From Rugamonas brunnea (lineage in GTDB: Bacteria > Pseudomonadota > Gammaproteobacteria > Burkholderiales > Burkholderiaceae_D), in NCBI RefSeq assembly GCF_014042345.1, contig NZ_JACEZT010000002.1, positions 367,346 through 431,345 of the forward strand: a DNA stretch of 64,000 nt, given 5' to 3'. The position numbers and the translations under genes were made by a program. A model generated the notes under the pieces. The model saw nothing but the letters and a program-made list of their open reading frames with translations. It searched no databases and was not told the origin of the DNA. Positions 26,694 through 39,000 of the stretch are shown one piece after another (position 1 is the first letter of the stretch; each line of letters opens with the position of its first letter).

Positions 26694-29528
26694 TTAGAAC
26701 TTGGCCGACGCGGTCACGTAGAACTCGCGGCCCAGCGGGCTGTTGTAACGGCCATCGTAGCCGACCTGGTTGCCGCCGCCGGCCGTGCGGTCGGAGAACG
26801 ACGGTTTGGTGTCAAGCAGGTTCTTGATGCCGCCGGTGATGGCGAAGGTCTTGTTGATCTGCGCGCGGGTCTGCCAGTCGAAGGTCTGGTAGGACGACAC
26901 ATCGCGTTTCATGTCGACGAAGTCACCCAGCGTACCATCGGCGTTGACCGACTTGACCACGGCGTCGTCGGCGGACACCACCTGGTCGTGGTAGCCGGAA
27001 CGGTAGTTCATGGTCAGCGTGTGGGTGTACATGCCCGCTTGCAGGCTGGCCGCCAGGTGGGTGATGACGCGGGCGGTGGCGTTGTTATAGGCGTCGAAGC
27101 GGCCCAGGCTGCTCTCGGTCGGGTTGCCCGGCACATCCTTTTCCGACTTCAGCATATAGGTGCCGGTCCAGCTGACGGTCAGGTTGCCCAGGCCGGTCTT
27201 GCTCTTGACCGTGCCATCCCAGTCGATGCCGCGGTACAGCGAACCGGCCAGGTTGAAGTACGGCAGCAGCGTGACCAGCTTGTTCTGGCCCTGGCCGGCG
27301 TCGTACACGGTCGAGAACAGGTTGTTGTACTGGGCCGGATTGGCGAACGGGAAGGTTTCCGGCAACTGGTCGATCTGGTTCTTCAGCTTGACGTTCCACA
27401 GGTCCATGCCGAACGACACGTTGTTGTTCGGCTCGACGCGGAAGCCCAGCGTGTACTGCTTCGATTCTTCCGGACGCAGGCCGTTGGAACCGGTCAGCGC
27501 GTTGCCGCCCGAGGTCAGCGCGTACTGGGTGTTGCCCATGCAATCGTTGGCGCGCGGATCAGGTGCGGTCACCGGGCAGGCGTACTTGCCCGAGGTCACG
27601 CCGAAGTCCTGCACCGGCTTGGTGATCTGGTCCAGTTCGGCCACCTTGAAACCGGTGCCGTAGGAAGCGCGCAGCAGGACCGTCTCGACCGGGTTGTAGC
27701 GCAGCGACAGTTTGTAGGTCGTCTTGGACGCCGAGTTGCCTTGCGTGGCCGAACCGATCAGTTTGCCGTCCAGGTCGTACACCTTGTTGTTCTTCGGTGC
27801 GTCGTAGCTGTCGTAACGCAGCGCGCCCGACAGGTCCAGGTTCTTCAGCACCGGCACCAGCATTTCAGCGAAGCTGCCCCAGTTCTTGCGGCTGGCATCG
27901 ACCGGCAGGGCGCCGGGCGCGCTGCCCAGCACCGTATCGGTCCAGTTGGGCTGCTGCGGGTTCGGACCCTGGGTGATGGAGCTTGGGGTGTTGGTGTAGC
28001 TCTGCTTGGTGTAGTCGGCGCCCACGCCGAGCTGCGCCGCGCCGGCCGCCGTGTTGAACACGGTGCCGGAACCGCGCAGGCTCAGCACGTCGAGCTTGGT
28101 CTTGATTTCGTTGTCCAGCTCATGCAGCACGGCCGGGGCCAGGATGGCCGCCGAGTTGCCGGGCATGCCGAACGGATCGAAGGTCAGCGTCTTGTACGTA
28201 TTGCGGCTCAGGAAGCCGCCATCGTAGTTCATGGTCTGCTTGTTTTCCGAATGGACGTAGGAGGCGCTGTAATCATAATCTTTATAGCTGCCTTCGACGC
28301 CCAGGGCGATGTGGCGCGCTTCCGTGTCATAGGTTTCGGCACGGCCGCCGGCGTCGACCAGGCGCAGGTTCATCTGCGCTTTCTGGACGTCGGCCGGGTT
28401 CACGCCCAGCTGGCTCAGGTAGGGCATGACGTTGGCCGCGTACTTCGGATCGGTCAGCGGCAGCGACAGGGTCTGGGCCGGTGGCGCGAAGCGGGCCCGT
28501 TGCTTGAACTTGGAGTCCACCACTTCGGCGAACAGCTTGGTGTCGGCGTTGAGCTTGAGATTGCCCGAGGCGAAGAAGCTGTCGCGCTTCGATTCGGGGA
28601 TCAGCTGCACGGTGCCGGAATAGTCGAACCAGCAGGACTTGTCGGTGGCCGTGCCGATGTAGGCCGTGTTGGGCGCGCACTTGCCGTCGCGCAGGTAGTT
28701 GGGCGAGAACGTCAGCGGATCGCGCGTCTTGTCCTTGAAGTTCAGTGTGACGGAGGCCGGGGCCGTGTTGACGGCCAGCTGGTACATCGAGTATTGCTTG
28801 CCGCCTTCGGAGAAGCGCACCAGGCCGGTCTTGGCGAAGTCGCGGTCGGCCGCGTTCAGCTCCTTCTGCTCGTCATGGGCATAGGACAGCAGGACGTTGT
28901 AGCCATCGTTCTCCAGGTCGCCGAAGCCCTTGGACATGGAGAACTTGCTGCTCTTGCCACCCGATTTCTCCGGCGCGCTGTAGGTGCCGTCGATGTTGAA
29001 GTCCTGCTGGTTCTTTTTCAGGATGAAGTTGACCACGCCGGCGATGGCGTCCGAGCCGTACAGGGCCGAGGCGCCGTCGGTCAGGATCTCGACCCGTTCC
29101 ACGGCCGCCAGCGGGATGCTGGCCAGGTTGACGCCGCTGCCCGAGTTGTAGGACGCCATGCGGCGGCCATTCAGCAGCACCAGCGTGTAGCCGGTGCCGA
29201 TGTTGTGGATGGAAGCCGTCTGCACGCCGCCGCCGCCGCCGTTGACCGATTCGGACGCGGCGATGAAGCCCTGCATGGCCGGCAGCGCCTGCACCAGGTC
29301 TTCCACGCTTTTCGCGCCGGTCTTGGCGATGTCGGCGCTGGTCAGGGTCTGCACCGGCAGCGCGCCCTCCTTGGCGATGCGCTTGATCGACGAACCGGTG
29401 ATCTCCACGCGCTGGATCGGCGCTTCCTGCGCCAGCACGGGCTGCGCCAGCATGCCGAGGCCGGCGACCACGGCGCCACCGGAAAACATCAGGCGTAAGG
29501 AACGCGATAACACTTTTTCCATCATCAT
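26694..29528 (-). CDS. TonB-dependent receptor with SRSLRLM-type signal peptide
   Basis: A 944-residue outer-membrane receptor. The signal peptide (about 1-33, ending QPVLA) contains the motif KVLSRSLRLMFSGG shared with three others in this window. The TonB-box/plug start reads IQRVEITGSSIKRIAKEGALPVQ, with plug motifs DLVQALPAMQGF, LVLLNGRRMAS and ERVEILTDGASALYGSDAIAGVVNFILKK. The barrel ends with aromatic FYVTASAKF. Substrate unknown. Start MMMEKVL at 29528 follows GAGGAGTTGAGCA. It is divergent from tkt across 357 bp. No Fur box is seen upstream. Confidence 0.93.
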   Translation of the reverse strand: MMMEKVLSRSLRLMFSGGAVVAGLGMLAQPVLAQEAPIQRVEITGSSIKRIAKEGALPVQTLTSADIAKTGAKSVEDLVQALPAMQGFIAASESVNGGGGGVQTASIHNIGTGYTLVLLNGRRMASYNSGSGVNLASIPLAAVERVEILTDGASALYGSDAIAGVVNFILKKNQQDFNIDGTYSAPEKSGGKSSKFSMSKGFGDLENDGYNVLLSYAHDEQKELNAADRDFAKTGLVRFSEGGKQYSMYQLAVNTAPASVTLNFKDKTRDPLTFSPNYLRDGKCAPNTAYIGTATDKSCWFDYSGTVQLIPESKRDSFFASGNLKLNADTKLFAEVVDSKFKQRARFAPPAQTLSLPLTDPKYAANVMPYLSQLGVNPADVQKAQMNLRLVDAGGRAETYDTEARHIALGVEGSYKDYDYSASYVHSENKQTMNYDGGFLSRNTYKTLTFDPFGMPGNSAAILAPAVLHELDNEIKTKLDVLSLRGSGTVFNTAAGAAQLGVGADYTKQSYTNTPSSITQGPNPQQPNWTDTVLGSAPGALPVDASRKNWGSFAEMLVPVLKNLDLSGALRYDSYDAPKNNKVYDLDGKLIGSATQGNSASKTTYKLSLRYNPVETVLLRASYGTGFKVAELDQITKPVQDFGVTSGKYACPVTAPDPRANDCMGNTQYALTSGGNALTGSNGLRPEESKQYTLGFRVEPNNNVSFGMDLWNVKLKNQIDQLPETFPFANPAQYNNLFSTVYDAGQGQNKLVTLLPYFNLAGSLYRGIDWDGTVKSKTGLGNLTVSWTGTYMLKSEKDVPGNPTESSLGRFDAYNNATARVITHLAASLQAGMYTHTLTMNYRSGYHDQVVSADDAVVKSVNADGTLGDFVDMKRDVSSYQTFDWQTRAQINKTFAITGGIKNLLDTKPSFSDRTAGGGNQVGYDGRYNSPLGREFYVTASAKF

Positions 29529-29885
29529 TGCTCAACTCCTCTTGGTACCAATCTGGATAAATGGGATGCTGCTGATCGATCGGCGAAATATTTAAATAAC
29601 ATTGAGTATTTCGCAACTGCCATCAGACACCCTATATGTCTTTTTGTCAACAATGCTCTGGTATATTATTTTGCCAAGTGTAATAATTTCGCAACGCCGG
29701 AGTGGGCGCATGAAGGCCGCGCGGCGGGCGTAAGCACCACGCGCGGGCGCAAGCGGGGTCGCCATTTTTCTGTTGAACAGATCGGGTCTGGTAAAATAAT
29801 GGGTTCAGCCAGTGGCCGGCCGCCGCCAGAGTGGCGCGCAAGACCGCAGCGCAACCAGTTTCCCTACTTTCGTGATAGATAGACG
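29529..29885. other. Divergent promoter region, TonB receptor and tkt
   Basis: AT-rich near the receptor side. An inverted repeat GCGAAATA (29583-29590) / TATTTCGC (29607-29614) brackets an ATTTAAAT core 55-86 bp before the receptor start and may be an operator. On the tkt side, TGGTAAAAT near 29788 resembles an extended -10 element. No gene is supported here. Confidence 0.5.
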
Positions 29886-31883
29886 ATGACCTCTACGCTC
29901 CCCACCACCAAAATGGCTAACGCGATCCGCGCGCTGGCAATGGACGCCGTCCAGAAGGCCAATTCCGGCCACCCAGGCATGCCGATGGGCATGGCCGAGA
30001 TCGCTGTCGCCCTGTGGAGCGGCCACTACAGCCATAACCCGGCCAACCCGAAGTGGGTCAACCGCGACCGCTTCCTGTTGTCCAACGGCCACGGTTCCAT
30101 GCTGCACTACGCGCTGCTGCACCTGGCCGGCTATGCGGTGAGCATGGATGACATCAAGGCCTTCCGCCAGATGCATTCGAAGACCCCGGGCCACCCGGAA
30201 GTGGATGTGACGCCGGGCGTGGAAACCACCACCGGCCCGCTGGGCCAGGGCATCGCCAACGCCGTCGGCATGGCGCTGTCGGAATACCTGCTGGCCAGCC
30301 AGTTCAACAAGCCCGGCTTCGACGTCGTCAACCACTACACCTACGCCTTCCTGGGCGACGGCTGCCTGATGGAAGGCATCTCGCATGAAGTGTGCGCGCT
30401 GGCCGGCACCCTGCGCCTGAACAAGCTGATCGCCCTGTACGACGACAACGGCATCTCGATCGACGGCAAGGTCGAAGGCTGGTTCACCGACGACACGCCG
30501 AAGCGCTTCGAAGCCTACGGCTGGAACGTGATCCGCGCCGTGGACGGCCATGACGTGGCCGCCGTGAGCGCCGCCATCGCCGCCGCCAAGCAGGCCGACC
30601 GTCCGACCCTGATCTGCTGCAAGACCGTGATCGGCAAGGGCTCGCCCAACCTGCAAGGCGGCGACAAGGTGCACGGCGCCGCGCTGGGCGACAAGGAAGT
30701 GGCGGCCGTGCGCGAATACATCGGCTGGGACGCCGCCCCGTTCGAAGTGCCGGCCGACGTGTACGCGGCCTGGGACGCGAAAGCGGCCGGCGCCGCCCGC
30801 GAAGGCGCGTGGAATGAACTGTTCGCCGCCTACGGCAAGCAATTCCCGGCCGAAGCGGCCGAACTGAGCCGCCGCATGGCAGGCGAACTGCCGGCCGCCT
30901 TCGAAGGTGCGCTGGCCGCCGCCATCGCTTCCTGCGTGGAAAAGAAAGAGAACATCGCCACCCGCAAGGCCAGCCAGAACGCGATCCAGGCGCTGGCCCC
31001 GTCGCTGCCCGAGTTCCTGGGTGGCTCGGCCGACCTGACCGGCTCCAACCTGACCAACTGGAAGGAATGCGTGGCCCTGCGTTCGGGCCAGCCTGGCAAC
31101 CACATCAACTACGGCGTGCGTGAATTCGGCATGAGCGCCATCATGAACGGCGTCGCCCTGCACGGCGGCTTCATCCCGTTCGGCGCCACCTTCCTGACCT
31201 TCTCGGACTACAGCCGCAACGCGCTGCGCATGGCCGCGCTGATGAAGCAGCGTTCGATCTTCGTGTTCACCCACGACTCGATCGGCCTGGGCGAAGACGG
31301 CCCGACCCACCAGTCGGTCGAGCACATCTCGTCGATGCGCCTGATCCCCAACCTGGACAACTGGCGTCCATGCGACACGGTGGAATCGGCCGTGGCATGG
31401 GGCGAGGCCGTCAAGCGCCAGCACGGTCCGTCGACCCTGATCTTCTCGCGCCAGAACCTGCCGTACCAGGAGCGCAGCGCCCAGCAGATCGCCGACATCC
31501 GCCGCGGCGGCTACGTGCTGCGCGACGCGGCCGACGCCAAGGTGGTGCTGATCGCCACCGGCTCGGAAGTGGAACTGGCCGTGGCTGCCGCTGACGCGCT
31601 GGCCGCCCAGGGCGTGGCCGCCCGCGTGGTGTCGATGCCGTCGACCGACGTGTTCGACCGCCAGGATGCCGCCTACAAGGCCGCCGTGCTGGGCAAGGGT
31701 CTGCCGCGCGTGGCCGTGGAAGCCGGCGTGACCGACTTCTGGTACAAGTACGTGGGCCTGGAAGGCGCCGTGGTCGGCATCGACACCTTCGGCGAATCGG
31801 CCCCGGCCGGCGTGCTGTTCAAGCACTTCGGCTTCACGGTCGACAACGTCGTGGCAAAAGTTCAATCGGTATTGGCCGCCTGA
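29886..31883 (+). CDS. tkt: Transketolase
   Basis: A 665-residue thiamine-diphosphate enzyme that moves two-carbon units between ketose and aldose phosphates in the non-oxidative pentose phosphate pathway, also supplying erythrose 4-phosphate for aromatic synthesis. N-terminal [16 protein letters not shown], the ThDP motif [12 protein letters not shown] near residue 156, [10 protein letters not shown] near residue 471, and the C-terminal domain with STDVFDRQ all match. Length is typical. It is followed 61 bp later by gapA on the same strand, so the two may be co-transcribed. Confidence 0.97.
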   Translation: MTSTLPTTKMANAIRALAMDAVQKANSGHPGMPMGMAEIAVALWSGHYSHNPANPKWVNRDRFLLSNGHGSMLHYALLHLAGYAVSMDDIKAFRQMHSKTPGHPEVDVTPGVETTTGPLGQGIANAVGMALSEYLLASQFNKPGFDVVNHYTYAFLGDGCLMEGISHEVCALAGTLRLNKLIALYDDNGISIDGKVEGWFTDDTPKRFEAYGWNVIRAVDGHDVAAVSAAIAAAKQADRPTLICCKTVIGKGSPNLQGGDKVHGAALGDKEVAAVREYIGWDAAPFEVPADVYAAWDAKAAGAAREGAWNELFAAYGKQFPAEAAELSRRMAGELPAAFEGALAAAIASCVEKKENIATRKASQNAIQALAPSLPEFLGGSADLTGSNLTNWKECVALRSGQPGNHINYGVREFGMSAIMNGVALHGGFIPFGATFLTFSDYSRNALRMAALMKQRSIFVFTHDSIGLGEDGPTHQSVEHISSMRLIPNLDNWRPCDTVESAVAWGEAVKRQHGPSTLIFSRQNLPYQERSAQQIADIRRGGYVLRDAADAKVVLIATGSEVELAVAAADALAAQGVAARVVSMPSTDVFDRQDAAYKAAVLGKGLPRVAVEAGVTDFWYKYVGLEGAVVGIDTFGESAPAGVLFKHFGFTVDNVVAKVQSVLAA

Positions 31884-31944
31884 GGACTCAGGCAGCCAGT
31901 GCCTAGTCGCTGGAACCCTTTTTTTTCATAATCAGGAGTAAAGT

Positions 31945-32955
<1,011 letters not shown>

Positions 32956-32990
32956 TGGTGCGCGTGGCCGCCGCGGCGGCCACGGATGTG

Positions 32991-33028
32991 AAAAAAAACG
33001 CTGCGTGGAAGCCCCGCAGCGTTTTTTT
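32991..33028. terminator. Bidirectional terminator between gapA and glnE
   Basis: AAACGCTGCG pairs with CGCAGCGTTT around a 9-nt loop, with A- and T-runs on the two sides. It serves gapA (+) and glnE (-), which are convergent. Confidence 0.93.
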
Positions 33029-33051
33029 ATCGTCTTTCTGATTTGGTGTGG

Positions 33052-35823
33052 TCAGGCGGCGGCGGGCCGTGCCTCCGCTTTGGCGTCGCCATCGCCGGCG
33101 CCGAAGATGGCAGTCCACAAGGCCCGCACCTGGGCCGCATGGCCGGACACCAGCGCCGGATCGACGCGCGCCAGGTCCTGGCCTTGCAGCCGCAGCTGGT
33201 GCTGCAGCTTGCGCAGCGCGCGGTAGGCGTCGGCCACATGGCCGGCCAGCGTGGCGTCGATCAGGCCCAGTTCACCGCACAGCTTGAGCAGGGCGATGTT
33301 GCCGATATTGCCGGTCAGGGCAGGGTAGTCGGCCGCGTGCTGCAACACCAGGAACTGGACGATGAATTCGATGTCGATCATGCCGCCCGGGTCCTGCTTC
33401 AGGTCGAACAGGGCCGAGCGGTTGGGCTTGGCGTCGAACATGCGCTGGCGCATGGCCAGCACTTCGCCCTTGAGCGGGCCGTCGGGCGGACGGGGCGTGC
33501 GCAGCACCTGCTCGCGGATCTGCTCGAAACGGGCGCCGATGTCGGCGTCGCCGGCGCAATAGCGGGCCCGGGTCAGCGCCTGGTGCTCCCACACCCAGGC
33601 CGAGCTGGCCTGGTAGCGCTCGAACGCCGCCACGCTCGACACCAGCATGCCGCTGGCGCCGTCCGGGCGCAGCGCGATGTCGATGTCGAACAGGATGCCG
33701 GCCGAGGTGTGCGAGGTCATCCAGGTGATGAAGCGCTGCGCCAGCTTGGCGTACTGGGCCGGCGCGTCCTGGTCGTCGTCGTCGAACAGGAAGATCACGT
33801 CCAGGTCCGACACGTAGCCGAGCTCCTTGCCGCCCAGCTTGCCGTACGCGATCACGGCGAAGCGCGGCACCTCGCGGTGGCGGGTGGCCACCGTCTGCCA
33901 CACGGCCTGCACGGTGGCGGCCACGATGGTGTCGGCCAGCGCCGACAGGTGGTCGGCCAGTTTCTCCACTGTCAGGTCGCCGGCCAAGTCCTGGGCCAGC
34001 AGGTGGAACAGCTGGGCGTGGTGCACTTCGCGCAGGATGTCCATCTGGCGTTCCGTGTCGCCGGCCGCCGCGTCGAGCTGGCGCGCCAGGTCGGCCGCCA
34101 GCGCCTGCGGGTCGAACACCAGGTTGCGGATGCGGTCGTCGAGCAGCTCGTCGAGCAGGATGGGGTGCTGGCTGAGGAAGGTGGCGGCCCAGCCGGACGC
34201 GTGCACCATGCGGATCACCCGCTCCAGCGTGTGCGGGTATTCCGTCAGCAGCGACAGATAGGCCGAGCGGCGCGCGATCGCTTCCAGGAAGTCGAGCAGG
34301 CGGCCCAGCGTATCGTGGCGGTTGCCGGCGCGCGCCTCATCGGCGCAGCGCGCGATCAGGGGCAGGGCCGTGTTGACCAGGGCCACCAGCCGGTTGCGGC
34401 TGGCCTCGGGCAGCGATTGCAGCCGCGGCGCCTGCCAGGTGGCGATCAGGCGCTTGGCCGCGCCGGGGGCGTCGTCGAAGCCGAGCGCGGCGAAGCGGGC
34501 CTCGATCGCCTCGCGGTTGTCGGGGTCGGCGCACTCGTTGCTGGACTGGGGATCGATGTCGGCCTCGGCGCCGGCCGACTTGTCGGCGAACATGGCGTCG
34601 AACTGGGCGGCGACGAAGGCGCGGCATTCGTCGAGCCGGGCCAGCAGGGTGGCCGTGTCGGGCAGGCCCATCATCTGCGCCACCACGCGCCGGTCGGCCT
34701 CGTTGGCGGGCAGGGTGTGGGTCTGGGCGTCGTCCAGGTATTGCAGCCGGTGTTCGAGGTTGCGCAGGAAGGTGTAGCAGGCCAGCAGTTCCTCGACGAT
34801 GGCCGGCGCCAGCAAGCCTTTCTCGGCCACTGTGCGCAGCGTGGCGCGGGTGGAGCGGTCGCGCAGGGCGGCGTCGCGCCCGCCCCGGATCAGCTGGAAC
34901 ACCTGGGCCAGGAATTCGATCTCGCGGATGCCGCCGCGGCCCAGCTTGACGTTGTTGCTGCGGTCCGGGTGCAGCCGTTCCTGGCGGTTGACCTCGGCGC
35001 GGATCTGGGCGTGCATGGTGCGGATCGCCTCGATCACGCCGAAGTCCAGGTAGCGGCGGAAGCAGAACGGGCGCACGATGGCGTCCAGCGCCGCGATGTC
35101 CTGCGCGCGGCCGCTGACGGCGCGCGCCTTGACCCAGGCGTAGCGCTCCCATTCGCGGCCTTGCACGATCAGGTATTGCTCCACCATGCCCAGGCTGGCC
35201 GCCAGCGGGCCGGAGGCGCCGTTCGGGCGCAGCGCCATGTCGACCCGGAAGGTGTAGCCGTCTTCCGTGATCTCGGACAGGGCCGCGATCAGTTTCTTGC
35301 CCAGCCGGATGAAGTATTCGTGGTTGGACAGGCTGCGCTGGCCCGCTTCCGTGGCCACCGTGTCGCCATCCTCGGGGTAGACGAAGATCAGGTCGATGTC
35401 GGACGAGACGTTGAGCTCGCCGCCGCCCTGCTTGCCCATGGCCAGCACCATCATCTGCTGTTCCTCGCCGCTGTCGTGGCCGGTGGGGATGCCGTGGGCG
35501 GCCCGCATTTCCGCGTCCAGCTCGGCCAGGTGGCTCTGGATGGCGAAATCGGCGAAGCGGGTCATGGTGGTGACCACCTCGTCCAGGTCGGCCGCGCCGT
35601 CCAGGTCGCGCCGGATCAGGCCGCACACCACCAGGTTGCGCAGGCGGCGCATGGCGCGCACCAGCGGCAGGCCGGCGCCCGTCTCTTTTGCCAAAAATTC
35701 AGCAAAATCGAGCCGGGCAAGCGATAATTGCGCCAGTTCATCGACCTGGCTCTGGCGTTCGGGGCTGGCGGCCAGCCAGCGTTGGTAGAAGCGGGATGCG
35801 GACGTGAGGGAAGTTGGGCTCAT
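33052..35823 (-). CDS. glnE: Glutamine synthetase adenylyltransferase/adenylyl-removing enzyme
   Basis: A 923-residue bifunctional enzyme that adenylylates glutamine synthetase when glutamine is plentiful and removes the AMP by phosphorolysis when it is scarce. Two nucleotidyltransferase domains are intact: the N-terminal adenylyl-removase has GGGELNVSSDIDLIF at about residues 133-147, and the C-terminal adenylyltransferase has GKLGGKELGYVSDLDVIF at about 655-672, both with the paired aspartates. Its target tyrosine in GlnA (Y400) is encoded in this same window. The start MSPTSLTSASRF at 35823 matches the family length; a much longer in-frame reading upstream is not conserved. Divergent from yhdP. 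Confidence 0.96.
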   Translation of the reverse strand: MSPTSLTSASRFYQRWLAASPERQSQVDELAQLSLARLDFAEFLAKETGAGLPLVRAMRRLRNLVVCGLIRRDLDGAADLDEVVTTMTRFADFAIQSHLAELDAEMRAAHGIPTGHDSGEEQQMMVLAMGKQGGGELNVSSDIDLIFVYPEDGDTVATEAGQRSLSNHEYFIRLGKKLIAALSEITEDGYTFRVDMALRPNGASGPLAASLGMVEQYLIVQGREWERYAWVKARAVSGRAQDIAALDAIVRPFCFRRYLDFGVIEAIRTMHAQIRAEVNRQERLHPDRSNNVKLGRGGIREIEFLAQVFQLIRGGRDAALRDRSTRATLRTVAEKGLLAPAIVEELLACYTFLRNLEHRLQYLDDAQTHTLPANEADRRVVAQMMGLPDTATLLARLDECRAFVAAQFDAMFADKSAGAEADIDPQSSNECADPDNREAIEARFAALGFDDAPGAAKRLIATWQAPRLQSLPEASRNRLVALVNTALPLIARCADEARAGNRHDTLGRLLDFLEAIARRSAYLSLLTEYPHTLERVIRMVHASGWAATFLSQHPILLDELLDDRIRNLVFDPQALAADLARQLDAAAGDTERQMDILREVHHAQLFHLLAQDLAGDLTVEKLADHLSALADTIVAATVQAVWQTVATRHREVPRFAVIAYGKLGGKELGYVSDLDVIFLFDDDDQDAPAQYAKLAQRFITWMTSHTSAGILFDIDIALRPDGASGMLVSSVAAFERYQASSAWVWEHQALTRARYCAGDADIGARFEQIREQVLRTPRPPDGPLKGEVLAMRQRMFDAKPNRSALFDLKQDPGGMIDIEFIVQFLVLQHAADYPALTGNIGNIALLKLCGELGLIDATLAGHVADAYRALRKLQHQLRLQGQDLARVDPALVSGHAAQVRALWTAIFGAGDGDAKAEARPAAA

Positions 35824-36030
35824 GAAGAATGGTGTCGGGCGTGGTGGCGGTAACCGGATGTAAGCGGGGCGAGGTCGGTTCGGCGGTTGCGGTAAAATTG
35901 CCGCGCAGGCGAAATGGCTTGTGCCCGGGGAGTGTGCCCGGACCCAAGTGCGCTGGACGATTGTAGCGATGTATTTTACGCCGGGCCTGAATTTATTAGC
36001 ATACTCGACAAAAAAACAGCAGAGGAGACC

Positions 36031-39000
36031 GTGACAGGCAACGTGCCCTTGGCCGTGCGCTGGCAGCGGCTGCGTGCCGTCTATCGGGTCTGCAACCTGG
36101 CCAGCCACCATGTGCTCGGCTTCGCCATCAAGTCGGTGGCCTTGCTGTACTTCGTGTTCGGCGTGCTGTTCCTCGTGCTGCGCTACGCCATCCTGCCCAA
36201 TATCGACCACTACAAGCCCGACATCGAACGGCTGGCCAGCCGCGCCGTCGGCAACCAGGTCACCATCGCGCGCCTGTACGCGTCCTGGAATGGCCTGCAT
36301 CCCAACCTGTTCCTCGGCGACGTGCTGCTGCGCGACGCCCAGGGCCGGCAAGTGCTGGCCCTGCCCAGTGTGTCGGCCACCTTGTCGTGGTGGAGCGTGC
36401 TGGCGGCCGACGTGCGCTTCGAATCGCTGGAGCTGATCCGGCCCGACCTCGATGCGCGCCGCCTGCCCGACGGCACGCTGGTGGTGGCCGGCGTGCACAT
36501 CGACCTGAACCAGGGCGGCGACGGCCGGGCCGCCGACTGGCTGCTGGGGCAGCGCGAGATCGTGGTGCGCGAAGGGCGCATCGTGTGGACCGACCAGTTG
36601 CGCGCGGCCCCGCCGCTGGCGCTGGACCAGCTGACGCTGGTGCTGCGCAACCAGTGGCGGCGCCACCAGTTCGCCCTGAAGGCGACGCCGCCGGCCGCGC
36701 TCAGCGCGCCGCTCGACGTGCGGGCCGACTTCACCCATCCGCCGTTCACCTCGCGCGTGTCGAACGTGGCCATGTGGACCGGCCAGTTATACGCGCAATT
36801 GCGCGACGCCGACCTGGCCGCCTGGAACACCTACCTGACTTATCCATTCACCGTGCAAGCGGGCCAGGGCTCGCTGCGGGCCTGGGTCGACCTGGACCAC
36901 GCCAAGCTGGCCGGCTTCATGGCCGACGTGCGGCTGGCCAACGTGGCCGCCGTGCTGGGCAAGGACTTGCCGCCGCTGGACCTGGTGCAGGTGCAGGGCC
37001 GGCTGGCCGCACGCGAGGAGTATCCGGCCGGCGACAAGGAGGGCAAGCCCACGTTCGGCGCGCGCGGCCACACGGTCGAACTGAGCAACTTCTCGCTGAC
37101 CACGCGCGACGGCCTCACGCTGGCGCCCACCTCGCTGTTCGAACACCACCTGGCCGCCAGCGGCAAGCAGCCGGAAAAGACGGAATTGCGCGCGCCGCTG
37201 CTGGACCTGCAGACGCTGGCCAGCCTGGCCGGCCGGTTGCCGCTCACGCCGCGCCAGCGCAAGATGCTGGCCGATTTCGCCCCTCATGGCCGGCTGCTGG
37301 ACGTGGTGGCCGAATGGCAGGGCGCCTATCCGGCCCTGCAAACCTACCGCGTGCGTGGCCGCCTGGACGGGCTGGGCCTGAACCCGCTGCCGGCCCAGCC
37401 GCCGCAGCCGAAGACGGCGCGCAGCCCGGCCATTGCCGGCATGCCCGCCATCCCCGGCTTCGACAACCTGAGTGGCAGCATCGACGCCACGGAAAAAGGC
37501 GGCACCCTGAGCCTCGATACCCAGCAACTGGTGTTGCAGATGCCGGCTTATTTCACCGAACCGTCGATGCCGTTCGAGCGGCTGGCCATGCGCGCCCGCT
37601 GGTCGTTCGAAAAGGACGACAAGCTGCGCGTGCAGGTGGACAGCCTGGACTTCGCCCAGCAGGGCTTGACGGCCTCGCTGTCGGGCAGCCACGTGCTGCC
37701 GCTGGCCGGCAAGGGCCTGGGCCAGGTGGACTTCACGGGCAAGTTGAACGGCTTCGCGCTGAACACCATCGACCGCTACCTGCCGCTGCAGACGCCCCAT
37801 GACCTGCGCGCCTGGCTGACGGGCGCGCTGGAGGATGGCATGGCGCAGGACGTCACGCTGCGCCTGCGCGGCGACCTGGCCCAGTTCCCGTTCCGCACCG
37901 ACACGGCGGCCGAGCGCGCGCGCGGCGAGTTCCGCGTCGCGGGCCGGCTGGAGAACGCGCGCCTGAACTACACGCCGGGCGAGACGCTGCGCGACGAGGG
38001 CAAGCTGCCCTTGTGGCCGCAGGCCGAGAAGATCAAGGGCAGCTTCGTGTTCGAAGGGCCGCGCATGGAGATCCGCGGCGACACGGCGCGCACCGGCGGC
38101 GCCGCGCTGTCGAATGTGAAAGCCGTGATCCCCGACCTGACCGTGCACGACATGATGCTCGACATCGACGGCACGGCCACCGGCCCGATGCAGGAATTCC
38201 TCAAGTACGTGACGGTGAGCCCGGTGCAGGAATGGATCAACCACTTCACGGATGAAACCCAGTCCAGCGGCAACACCAAACTGGCGCTCAAGCTGCATTT
38301 GCCGCTCAACCACCTCATCGACGCCAAGGTGCTGGGCGTGTTGCAGTTGCAGGGCAACGATGTGACCTTGTTCAACGACCTGCCGCCCGTGCTCGGTTCG
38401 CAGGGCAAGATCGAGTTCAACGAGCGGGGCGTGAATCTGAACGGGCTGGGCGGCAGCTTCCTGGGTGGACCGGTGTCCATCAGCGGCGGCACCCAGCGCG
38501 ACAACGCCATCGTCGTCAAGCTGGCCGGCACCGTCACGGCCGATGGCTTCCGCCGCAATTATCCGGCGCCGGCCATGCAGCGCCTGGCCAGCCATTTCGC
38601 CGGCGCCACCCGTTTCGGCGGCCAGGTCACGGTGCGCGACCACCAGCTGCAGGTGGCCGTCGACACCAGCCTGGTGGGGGCGGGGCTGGACTTGCCGGCG
38701 CCGCTGAAAAAGGCGGCGCCCGAAGCGTTGCCGCTGCGCTTCGTGATGAACAGCAACCTCAATCCGGAAGGAGGCGCGTGGCGCGACGATATCCGCATCG
38801 GCATCGGCAACGCCATCGCGGCCCGCTACCAGCGCCAGAAGACGGGCAAGGGGCCGTGGCGGCTGGTGCGCGGTGGCGTGGGCGTGAACGCGCCGGCGCC
38901 CGAACCCGACAGTGGCGTGGCGTTCAACCTCAACATGCGGGCGCTGAACGTGGATGCGTGGCTGGACCTGGCCAGCGCCATGAGTAGCGCGCCCGCTGCT

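Noticed and set aside
35914..36030. N-terminal extension of YhdP from ATG 35914
   Set aside because: Non-homologous leader without a ribosome site; GTG 36031 follows AGAGGAG and immediately precedes the conserved membrane anchor.
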